This document shows positions 1 through 7,862 of a DNA stretch of 64,000 nucleotides, piece after piece. The stretch is from positions 124,001-188,000 of the forward strand of contig JAAWSO010000003.1 in the NCBI GenBank assembly GCA_022801595.1, read 5' to 3'. The stretch is from Clostridiales bacterium. GTDB taxonomy: Bacteria; Bacillota; Clostridia; Oscillospirales; Acutalibacteraceae. The notes below the pieces were generated by a model. That model saw nothing but the letters and a program-made list of their open reading frames with translations, made no database searches and had not been told where the DNA came from. Numbering within the stretch: position 1 is the first letter of the stretch; each line of letters begins with the position of its first letter. The translations under genes and the position numbers were made by a program.

Positions 1-2006
1 TCCTTTAAGATGAAATGGCGCTTGAGAAATGGATTGTGGAATCCCCAAATATGAAATCCCTTTTTTTCGAGGACAGAGTTGGTACAGAATTCACAAGGGG
101 CATCTTTTCCCTGCAAGACCTTATAACACTTGCGGCCTTCATAATCGTGGATGCCGGTGATCCGGCGGCCAGCGGGATTCAGATAGTACAGCTCATAGGT
201 ATCCAAATCGCTGACGTAAACAATATCCTCCATCCCTTCCAACATGGCTTGAAAGTTTTCTCCCGGGTCCGTGGTCTGCAGTTCCCGGTTCCCTCCGGCA
301 TCCAATTTTTGAAAACCGGTATCCCGGGCCAGTCGCTCCTGATAAGCCAAGCTGTTTTCCTGAATATAAACCTCCTCAAACTGTGTTTTTTCAAACGGTT
401 TGGCGAAGAGAAAACCCTGCAAAACATTGGGATGTAACCTTTTTAGGACAACCAATTCATCCTCCGACTCCACACCTTCGCAGCAAACCCGAATCTGGGC
501 GCTGTGCGCCAGTTGGATGATGTGATGAAGCAGACGGTAGTGGTATGCGCTGTGCTGGATTCCGCTGACAAAACAGCGATCAACTTTAATCTCATCAATT
601 TCAATGTTTTTCATATGGCTCAAGCTGGAATAGCCTGTCCCAAAATCATCGACGGAAATGCTGATTCCACGCTTCTTCCAATCACAAAAAATTTGATTGA
701 ACCATTGGTAATCCTGCAGCTGGATGCTTTCCGTCACCTCCAGGGTTAAAGCGTCCCCAGGAAGCCCAATTTGATCCAGAGCCTGAAACACTGTTTGGGG
801 AAAGCCTTCTTTTTTCAACTGCACGTAGGAAAGGTTCACGCTAATATGAAAGCGGGGGATTGCTTCCCTCCATATTTTACATTGATGCAAAGCGGTTTCC
901 ATCACCCATTGCCCGACAGGACAAATCAGCTCAGAGCGCTCCAAAATCGGCACAAATTCCGAGGGATCAACCGTCCCTCGGCTGGGGGAATCATACCGCA
1001 GCAACGCCTCCGCTCCCAATAGCTGATAGGTCTGGCCGTCAATCTGCGGCTGGTAACACAAGGAAAAGCCACAAAAATTGTTCTGAACGCTTTGCCGCAT
1101 TTCTTCCTGCAAATCAATGGCGCTCAAGCTTTTCTTAAAGTCATCGGAAGAAAAAAAGGCCAGTTGACTTTTCCCTCTGGTTTTCGCGCGATCCAAAGCA
1201 TTTTCCGCGTATTGATACAAAAGCCTGCCGCTTTTATCCAGCTTCTCCCCATAGGAAACCGCACCAGCCGATACGGTACAGGAATTCGACACACGCTTCT
1301 GCACCTGCTCAAAAATCTGGATTACCGTGCTGGTATCCTTTCCTACCAAATTGACTCCAAAGCGGTCGCCGTCCAGCCGATAAATACGCAGGGAAGGATC
1401 TACGACACGCTCCAATGCTCCGGTGACAATTTTTAGGATGCCGTCTCCAAACTCCCTGCCATATTTCATGTTGATGCTTTTCAAGTTGTCAACATCAAAC
1501 AGCAAAAGATAGCCTCCGCTGTGTTCCTCCAAGCAAATTTCCATGTCCTCGCTTAGTTTAGCGCCGTTGAGCAGCCCCGTAAGAGAATCTACCTTTCGAT
1601 CCAATGCCGTATCTGAGATCCGGCCAATCATCAGCCTAGGCTTTCCGCTGACGTCTAACTGGCATTTTCCTCGGCTGCTAATCCAAATCTTATTGCCTTC
1701 CCGATCCAACAGACGATACTCCATCTTGTGAACCAAAAGCCTTCCGCTCTGGATCTGGTCCATCGTTTCCTGATACGCAGGCAAATCCCGATCATAAACA
1801 ATATCATTCCAGTCTTTCTGGCTGCAAGATTCTTTGCCAAGCAAATTGAGGTTGTATTTTTCATAAATAGGTCCGGCAAAATAAATCCGTCCGGTCTGAA
1901 AATCATTTAAATAGAGAGAATCATCGGTGCTTTCATTCAAAAACCGCAAGGTATCCAAATAGGTTTGAATATCCTGTCCCTGAGCAGAATTAGACCCTTG
2001 ATACAC
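1..2006 (-). CDS. PAS-GGDEF-EAL signalling protein, 3' end beyond the window
   Basis: Probable cyclic-di-GMP phosphodiesterase. The gene reads leftward from a GTG at 2006-2004, preceded by an AAAGGA ribosome site, and stays open to base 1, so the C-terminus is missing. About 668 residues are visible: an N-terminal PAS-like region (about 1-125), a GGDEF fold (about 130-285), an EAL domain (about 310-555) and a further PAS-like segment with a CEFC pair near the edge. The EAL motifs are intact: EALLR near 332, the NLS asparagine, LEVTES, DDFGTGYSS near 452 and CEGVES. The GGDEF signature is replaced by LDGDRF near residue 208, so cyclase activity is unlikely and the domain may be regulatory. No transmembrane segment is seen, so it is probably cytoplasmic. 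Confidence 0.9.
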   Translation of the reverse strand, partial: MYQGSNSAQGQDIQTYLDTLRFLNESTDDSLYLNDFQTGRIYFAGPIYEKYNLNLLGKESCSQKDWNDIVYDRDLPAYQETMDQIQSGRLLVHKMEYRLLDREGNKIWISSRGKCQLDVSGKPRLMIGRISDTALDRKVDSLTGLLNGAKLSEDMEICLEEHSGGYLLLFDVDNLKSINMKYGREFGDGILKIVTGALERVVDPSLRIYRLDGDRFGVNLVGKDTSTVIQIFEQVQKRVSNSCTVSAGAVSYGEKLDKSGRLLYQYAENALDRAKTRGKSQLAFFSSDDFKKSLSAIDLQEEMRQSVQNNFCGFSLCYQPQIDGQTYQLLGAEALLRYDSPSRGTVDPSEFVPILERSELICPVGQWVMETALHQCKIWREAIPRFHISVNLSYVQLKKEGFPQTVFQALDQIGLPGDALTLEVTESIQLQDYQWFNQIFCDWKKRGISISVDDFGTGYSSLSHMKNIEIDEIKVDRCFVSGIQHSAYHYRLLHHIIQLAHSAQIRVCCEGVESEDELVVLKRLHPNVLQGFLFAKPFEKTQFEEVYIQENSLAYQERLARDTGFQKLDAGGNRELQTTDPGENFQAMLEGMEDIVYVSDLDTYELYYLNPAGRRITGIHDYEGRKCYKVLQGKDAPCEFCTNSVLEKKGFHIWGFHNPFLKRHFILK

Positions 2007-2382
2007 AGTCAGTCATCCTTTCTTTCCGATATCGTCCATCGCGCTTCTGGGGTATGCGAAAATTCCACCAAATATTTTTATTGTTAATCAATTATACCAT
2101 AAAAAACTTGCGCAGCGCGCAAATCAGGCAGCGCCGTAAGAGCGCAGCTCTTTTTTCTGATTCAATGCTCTCAGAAACTCCCGGAATCTTTGATTCCGTC
2201 GGCGTTTCGAGGTTATGATCCCACACCTGCGGTGAGCAAATCGCGTATGCTCCCTCCGGTCGCCAAATTGCACAGGAATCCATGCGCCCAAATGCCCGCG
2301 CTGCAGGTTCACTGCGGATATGATACCATATCTCTCCACTTATTTTGATAAAATCCGGGAAATACCTTAATTTTTTGTTCTT
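2007..2382. other. Intergenic region with a copy of repeat family B
   Basis: No gene is seen. The stretch holds the promoter-side leader of the leftward EAL gene, a GC-rich segment with GCGC-rich self-complementary bases at about 2107-2145, and a copy of a dispersed repeat at 2221-2329 that recurs near the right end of the window. Confidence 0.6.
2221..2329. repeat. Dispersed repeat family B, copy 1
   Basis: About 108 bases nearly identical to 63535-63643. Two uninterrupted identical blocks of about 29 and 33 bases flank a few differences. The first 25 or so bases also match 49042-49068, just after tRNA-Arg. The repeat is non-coding and its function is unknown. Confidence 0.85.
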
Positions 2383-4047
2383 TCAAAAATAGGGTTCCGA
2401 TGGAGCAATCTTATAATCAAAGATTTCTACCCTCCCGACGCTAGAAAAGAATAAGCCTGCTTTTTCTTCGGCTGGCCAATTCCCGTGAAAAAAGCTCTGG
2501 ACTCCCAAATCTTCTGACCTGGAGCCAGAGCTATTTTGGTAGGCTTTCCGAGGTGGCTGGGGCATCCATAAACCGACTGTGCGCTGGAGATGACCGGGCA
2601 GGCTGGCCATGATGTCCCTTGTGGGCGGGTACTCCACCCGCACATACTCCACCTTTTTGTATTTGTTGATGGACAGGTCATAGCCATTCCCGACAATTTC
2701 TTCTTTGGACACCAGAAAGCTTTGTTCGGTGCGCTCCCGCTTTTGCTCCTCCTGACGCGCGTGAAACCGGGCGATGATGTCCGGGATATCGCTGTGTTTC
2801 AGCGGGGTTCGCTTATCGTCCAGGGAAAAGCCATCGCTGCGCATGTCATAGAACCACATATGATCCGTACCGCCAGCTCCGGTCTTAGTGAAAATAATGA
2901 CGGCGGTGGATACCCCCGCGTAGGGCTTGAACACATCGCTGGGCATAGAAATGATGGCCTCCAGCCGGTGATTCTCCACAATCTCTTTGCGGATATCCCT
3001 GTGTGCCTTGCTGGAACCAAAGAGAACGCCGTCCGGCACGATGGAGGCGCAGCGGCCGCCGTTTTTCAGCATGCGCAAAAAGAGCGCAAGAAATAACAGC
3101 TCGGTTTTTTTCGTTTTTGTGAGCTTCGTTAGGTCTGTGGCCACACGATCATAATCCAGACTGCCCTTAAACGGCGGGTTTGCCATAATCTTCGTATATA
3201 GGCCTTGATCGTCATTTTGATCAGACAGACTGTCTTTATATGCAATCTGGGGATTGGAAATCCCGTGGGTCATCATGTTCATGGCGCCGATTCGCAGCAT
3301 GGTACGGTCCATATCGTAACCGGTAAACATCCGATTGTGATAGTGGTCGCGGGCCTTCTTATCGTGTGTATACCCACCGTTTTCCCCCAAATAGGTTTCT
3401 TTGATGTATTCTCCCGCGGCTACCAGAAACCCACTGGTACCGCAGGCCGGGTCACAGATCCGGTCCTCCATTTGCAGATCCAGCAGTTCTACCATCATGC
3501 GGATAATATGGCGCGGGGTACGAAACTGGCCGTTTGTGCCTGCTGTGGAAAGCTTGGAGAGCAATATATTCATATAAATCTCCCCGGGCGTCTGTTTTGC
3601 TGCCAGGCTGCTTATCCACAATTTCGTACAGCTCGTCCAGCTCCGTCACAATTTTTTGCAATAACTGAGGGGTTGGTATTTTAAAAATAGCGTCGTTCAT
3701 ATATTTCGCATAGGCGCTGCCGCTATTTTCATGCAATGTTTTAATAAACGGGAATACCCCTTGTAATTCGCCATCTATAATCTGACCTTGTATGAGGCGG
3801 TACATCACCTCGGCCGGCTTATCCTGAAATACAGACCATCGGTACTCCTCTTTTCCCTCGAAAATGCTCTGGAAGGGCAGGTCAAGCATACGGCTTTCCC
3901 TTTGCCGTAAACGATCCGCTTCATCCAAATCCCGAATAAACATCAAATAGGTAATCGCTCAATGGCCTCAAGCGGATTTGTAAGTCCCCCGGACCAAAAT
4001 ATCTCCCAAATTCGATCCACTTTATTTTTTATTTCTCCAGTAATCAT
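2383..4047 (-). pseudogene. hsdM: Type I restriction-modification methylase HsdM, two frameshifts and altered C-terminus
   Basis: Remnant of the N6-adenine methyltransferase subunit of a type I system. The natural start is the ATG at 4047-4045 behind GGGAGGA. The reading runs to the IEQITYL-equivalent position near 3955, where one base is missing. A second frame carries MFIRDLDEADRL onward to GDLYEY near 3565, where one extra base moves reading to the frame holding LSKLSTAGTNGQFRTP. The catalytic motifs DPACGTSGF and NPPF survive. Past about 2590 the sequence (HLQRTVGLWMPQ onward) no longer looks like HsdM, so the 3' end is also rearranged. No hsdS or hsdR is adjacent. It is almost certainly non-functional unless both shifts are sequencing errors. 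Confidence 0.88.
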
Positions 4048-4526
4048 ACGTTCCTCCCACGAATCTACTCTCTATCGTTTTTCATCGTCTCCTGTCGTTC
4101 CATCACACCTTGTCTTTCTCTCAAGAAAGCGGAGGATCTACAAAAAATCGACAAATTTCACACCTCTATTTTTCTCAGTATAATACTTTATCAGCCCTTT
4201 TGGCAACCCAAAGGATAAAAACCCAATATGCACCGAGAATATGAAGCCGACGGGCAATCGGCATACCGCCGCCTATTGGCAAAAAGTCAAATACATAACG
4301 GGATATAACGACGCCGCTATACATTTGAGCAAGGATGTAAGCAAGACGAGTCAATCAATACAAAGCGTTAAAATACACAATGCAGTGTATTTCCCCTTGA
4401 AAATTTTTTTATGCCAGCCGGAAATAGCCCTGTATTTCAAGAGAGTTCGAATACGACCGAAAAATCGCTCAAACCCGTATTGGGGGAAAGAACAGCCGAA
4501 ATCAGGATCTTTTTCGAGGTGGGCAC

Positions 4527-4569
4527 AAAAAAGAGAAATCTCGCAACTCCCATGGTTACTCGATTTCTC
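4527..4569 (-). terminator. Rho-independent terminator after the tRNA-Ser remnant
   Basis: The 7-base stem AGAAATC/GATTTCT is followed, in the leftward direction, by a run of six T. It lies just downstream of the tRNA 3' end, as in a native tRNA transcription unit, which suggests the sequence left of 4572 is original chromosome. Confidence 0.7.
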
Positions 4570-4571
4570 AT

Positions 4572-4631
4572 TGGTGGAGTGGGTGGGATTCAAACCCCAC
4601 GGCACCGTAAGGTACAACTGATTTCGAGTGC
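4572..4631 (-). pseudogene. 3' half of a tRNA-Ser (anticodon loop to CCA), probable attachment-site relic
   Basis: Read leftward this gives the anticodon loop CTCGAAA (anticodon CGA), the 3' anticodon strand TCAGT, a long variable arm GTACC-TTAC-GGTGC, a slightly altered T arm around GTTTGAATCCCAC and CCACTCC-A-CCA. The 5' half is absent: the bases upstream of the loop do not pair with TCAGT. This is the footprint left at the distal end when an element integrates at a tRNA anticodon loop. The 11-mer GCACTCGAAAT at 4621-4631 recurs in the intact tRNA-Ser at 13541-13551. Confidence 0.75.
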
Positions 4632-4934
4632 GTTATCCTTTTCTCACTTTTCAGATACTCTGCGTCAGCACCAGTAAGTTCCGTCGTGCTGAAAAGGTGC
4701 ATCATTACTGGGTTTTTTCAATATCATTTATATTTAACGGCAGAAAAATACAGGGTAATGATTAGTTGTTTGTTTGAACTGCAAAATAAACTGATTGCAC
4801 AAAGCAAATATGCCAATACAATAAACGAAGTTATAATGAAATGCTTAAAGTAATCAAAAGGGTAGGCGTACGAAGAAATTCTATGACTGCCCTTTTTTAT
4901 ATCCCAATCATATTTTATTCGTTGTAAAAAATGT

Positions 4935-4983
4935 AATTTGAATTCAAATTATTATTGTAATTTTTGTTTATACGTATTATATT
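4935..4983 (+). promoter_or_regulatory. Promoter with upstream palindrome for the DUF4143 ATPase gene
   Basis: A perfect 16-base palindrome AATTTGAATTCAAATT (4935-4950) ends five bases before a likely -35 TTGTAA (4955-4960). A 17-base spacer leads to -10 TATATT (4978-4983). The palindrome is a plausible operator, but AT-rich palindromes can also arise by chance. Confidence 0.5.
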
Positions 4984-5013
4984 ATATTTGGATTAAAATG
5001 TGGAGGTGCTTAT

Positions 5014-6312
5014 ATGTACCGAATTGCAATTGAAAAATTATTAAAATGGAAAGAAAGTAAACGCCGAAAGCCGCTCATTATTCAAGGAGCTAGACAGGTC
5101 GGTAAGACTTGGCTGATGAAAGAGTTTGGAAAACAGGCGTATGCAGACACTGTATATATTAACTTTGACTCCAATTCCAGAATGGCAGAACTGTTCGCTT
5201 CCGATTTGGACACGAACCGTTTAATTATGGGATTGGAGCTATATGTAGGTCGTAAAATCAACCCTGACAATACGCTGCTAATTTTTGATGAAGTACAGGA
5301 AGTTCCGAGAGCGTTGACATCGCTCAAATACTTTTATGAAAATGCACCTGAATATCATATCATCTGTGCAGGCTCATTGTTGGGTATAGCTTTGCACGAG
5401 GGTACATCTTTTCCTGTGGGTAAGGTTGATTTTCTGAAGCTTTTCCCTCTTTCTTTTAAAGAATTTTTGATGGCAACCAACCAAGAGCGTTTTGCAGAAT
5501 TGCTTGATAAGAAAGACTTTCAGATGATTACAAGCTTTAAGCAAACGTACATTGATGCTTTGAAGCACTATTACTTTGTTGGCGGAATGCCGGAAGCTGT
5601 ACAGAGCTTTGCTGAGAATAAAGACTTTAACGAAGTACGTGATATTCAAAAGCGTATCCTTGCAGCTTATGAGCAGGATTTTTCTAAACACGCACCAAAT
5701 GAGATTGTTCCAAAAATTCGTATGATATGGAACAGTATCCCCTCTCAGCTTGCCAAAGAGAATAAAAAGTTTATTTACGGTCTTGTTCGTGAGGGCGGGC
5801 GTGCAAAGGATTATGAGACTGCTATTATGTGGCTTACAGATTGTGGACTCGTTCACAAGGTTAGCCGTGTCAATGCGGCGGGTATCCCTTTAAAAGCCTA
5901 TGAAGACTTAAAAGCATTTAAGCTGTTCATTCTTGATGTGGGACTTCTCGGCTGTATGACCAGACTTCGTCAGCGTACTTTGCTTGATGGCAATGATCTT
6001 TTTGTCCAATTTAAGGGCGCTCTCACAGAACAATACGTTTGTCAGCAACTTAAAGCGATTGAGGATTTAGGAATCTACTATTATACCAACGATAGAGGTT
6101 CCTGCGAGGTAGATTTTGTAGTTGATACAGGAGAACAAATTGTTCCGGTCGAAGTGAAAGCAGAAGTGAACTTGAAAGCAAAGAGCCTGAAAACCTATCG
6201 GGAAAAATATTCACCGGAAATTTCTGTTCGTACTTCAATGGCGGACTATAAAAAAGAGGAATGGCTTGTTAATCTGCCGTTGTATATGATAGAGGAAATC
6301 GTCAAGATATAA
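5014..6312 (+). CDS. AAA-type ATPase with C-terminal DUF4143
   Basis: A 432-residue cytoplasmic ATPase of the AAA_14/DUF4143 family (COG1373). Walker A GARQVGKT is at residues 25-32 and Walker B LLIFDE at 88-93. The C-terminal DUF4143 part carries D367, E380 and K382 in a D...ExK pattern (EVDFVVD...VEVK) typical of PD-(D/E)XK nuclease-like folds. The ATG at 5014 follows GGAGGTG. Family members are common in anaerobes and archaea and their role is unsettled; partners or toxin-like roles have been suggested. It is the first gene of the island, 114 bp upstream of and co-directional with the SEC-C gene. Its codons are AT-richer than those of the flanking chromosome. Confidence 0.88.
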   Translation: MYRIAIEKLLKWKESKRRKPLIIQGARQVGKTWLMKEFGKQAYADTVYINFDSNSRMAELFASDLDTNRLIMGLELYVGRKINPDNTLLIFDEVQEVPRALTSLKYFYENAPEYHIICAGSLLGIALHEGTSFPVGKVDFLKLFPLSFKEFLMATNQERFAELLDKKDFQMITSFKQTYIDALKHYYFVGGMPEAVQSFAENKDFNEVRDIQKRILAAYEQDFSKHAPNEIVPKIRMIWNSIPSQLAKENKKFIYGLVREGGRAKDYETAIMWLTDCGLVHKVSRVNAAGIPLKAYEDLKAFKLFILDVGLLGCMTRLRQRTLLDGNDLFVQFKGALTEQYVCQQLKAIEDLGIYYYTNDRGSCEVDFVVDTGEQIVPVEVKAEVNLKAKSLKTYREKYSPEISVRTSMADYKKEEWLVNLPLYMIEEIVKI

Positions 6313-6426
6313 ACTGTATCACAGTAGGTTATAGCGCCTTTGAGCCGAAGAATGTTAAAAATAAGTGAGAAATATTAAGTCGTTTGGACAAATAAGCGAG
6401 CAACACTAAGGAAAGGAAAGCGAATT

Positions 6427-7788
6427 ATGGTACACAATTATTTTATCAAATGCCAGGTCTGTGGAGCAATCACACGAATTCGCCTCCAGGTAGGCTATCT
6501 TAAAGAGCACCCTATTAATGTTGCTTGTAGGCGTTGTGGAACATCAATAAATGGGATGGTTTTCATCGAACAGGAAACGCCGAGCTTAAAATATATTTTT
6601 GAGAATGCAGACGAAGAAACAAAACCTGAAAAGGCAGATTATGTCGTAGAGTGCTCTGGCGAATTTCCTACGTTGAAGCCCTCAATTGATAATTTCGATA
6701 AAAATGATATTGACAATACTTTTGTTTTATCTCCGTTCATGCGCTTTTCTGGACGATGCAGATACAAAGAGTTTACTGAGACAATTTCGAAGTTAAACCG
6801 ACTTCAAAACCACTGGGCTCAATATAAAAGAATAATTGATTTATATGAACGAGGAGATCGAAAGTATTTGCTGAACGAAATATGGAAGATTCTCCCGCAA
6901 GACCAGTTCCGGTGTAGAAACGACTTTGAGATATCGCGTGCGGTTCATATGATAGAAGTCATTTACTTTATCGGAACTTTGCGGAGCGATATAATTTCTG
7001 ATCTTTCATTAAGTAATAGTGTGCTGAAGCTGCCTGCGGCGCAGATGAATTCACTGATTGATTTTCTCAATTCTCACGCGGGTTATTCATTGTCGGAATT
7101 ACAGGCTGCGGTCTATAAAGCATACGACGAATTCATGTCAATATATCCGTACCTGATACCAGCAATTTTTCTACAATACTGCGATGAGGAAAGCGTAGAC
7201 TTTGAAACTGAAGGGACAACAACAAGTTCATTTGACACAATAAAACAGTTTTCTTTGGATGCCTATGAGACTTTAGGAAACCTTTTGGTTGTTCCTATTG
7301 CCTTGAACAACATCAAATACAGGAATGATTACAACAAATGTGCCGTAGTGGAAACGCAGAGCAAAACGCTTGAAGACTATATTGGTTTTAGAAAAAAAGG
7401 AAGACGGTACCAGTATTGTGTTGACTCCGAACTCTATACAAAAGAGTTAAAAGTTATTATCAATTCCGATTTGCGAAATGCGATTGGACATAACGATTCT
7501 AAATATGACGGAATAACTCAGGAGATTATTTATTATCCGGCTCCCGGAGATCGGGCAAAACATGGAAAATCATATCTACTTGAATTTGAAAATGAAGCAG
7601 TCCATCTCTTTCAGGCGATAACTGTGATTTCGGAGTATCTATATAGACTCAGGGAGTTTGAAATGATAAAGGATGGACACGTTCCTCTTCCACCAAGCGC
7701 ATACCCTTCACTATTCAAAAAAGTCGGGAGAAACGAGCCTTGTCCTTGTGAAAGCGGCTTAAAATTTAAGCGTTGCCACGGTAGATAA
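6427..7788 (+). CDS. Zinc-ribbon / HEPN-like / SEC-C protein of unknown function
   Basis: A 453-residue protein with no clear named family. The N-terminus has a zinc-ribbon pattern, C9-x2-C12 and C34-x2-C37. The extreme C-terminus is a SEC-C metal-binding motif (GRNEPCPCESGLKFKRCHGR, about 434-453). In the helical C-terminal half the segment LRNAIGH (about 349-355) matches the Rx4H signature of HEPN ribonucleases, with the usual Asn after Arg. The start ATG at 6427 follows AGGAAAGG. It lies 74 bp upstream of the type III mod gene in the same direction. I infer a possible RNA-targeting effector or accessory subunit of the island; the HEPN assignment rests on one motif and the predicted helical context. 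Confidence 0.7.
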   Translation: MVHNYFIKCQVCGAITRIRLQVGYLKEHPINVACRRCGTSINGMVFIEQETPSLKYIFENADEETKPEKADYVVECSGEFPTLKPSIDNFDKNDIDNTFVLSPFMRFSGRCRYKEFTETISKLNRLQNHWAQYKRIIDLYERGDRKYLLNEIWKILPQDQFRCRNDFEISRAVHMIEVIYFIGTLRSDIISDLSLSNSVLKLPAAQMNSLIDFLNSHAGYSLSELQAAVYKAYDEFMSIYPYLIPAIFLQYCDEESVDFETEGTTTSSFDTIKQFSLDAYETLGNLLVVPIALNNIKYRNDYNKCAVVETQSKTLEDYIGFRKKGRRYQYCVDSELYTKELKVIINSDLRNAIGHNDSKYDGITQEIIYYPAPGDRAKHGKSYLLEFENEAVHLFQAITVISEYLYRLREFEMIKDGHVPLPPSAYPSLFKKVGRNEPCPCESGLKFKRCHGR

Positions 7789-7862
7789 GGAGTATAAAAT
7801 AAAACAAAATTCTGATGAAAAAACACAAACCTTTGAAAAATATAAATTAGAGGAGAATCAAT

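Larger units (their letters stand above)
4048..5013. other. Gene-free stretch at the island's left boundary
   Basis: It contains the leftward hsdM leader, including a 12-codon micro-ORF (MERQETMKNDRE) just before hsdM, no other credible gene, the tRNA-Ser 3' remnant with its terminator at 4527-4631, and an AT-rich promoter region for the ATPase gene. Open frames across 4241-4677 have no gene-like features, and one of them crosses the tRNA remnant. Confidence 0.6.

Noticed and set aside
4411..4677. Small plus-strand frame ending in GIQTPRHRKVQLI and similar
   Set aside because: It is the reverse complement of the tRNA-Ser remnant; frames across tRNA genes commonly give such spurious proteins. 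The same applies to 13385-13603 and 24504-24897.
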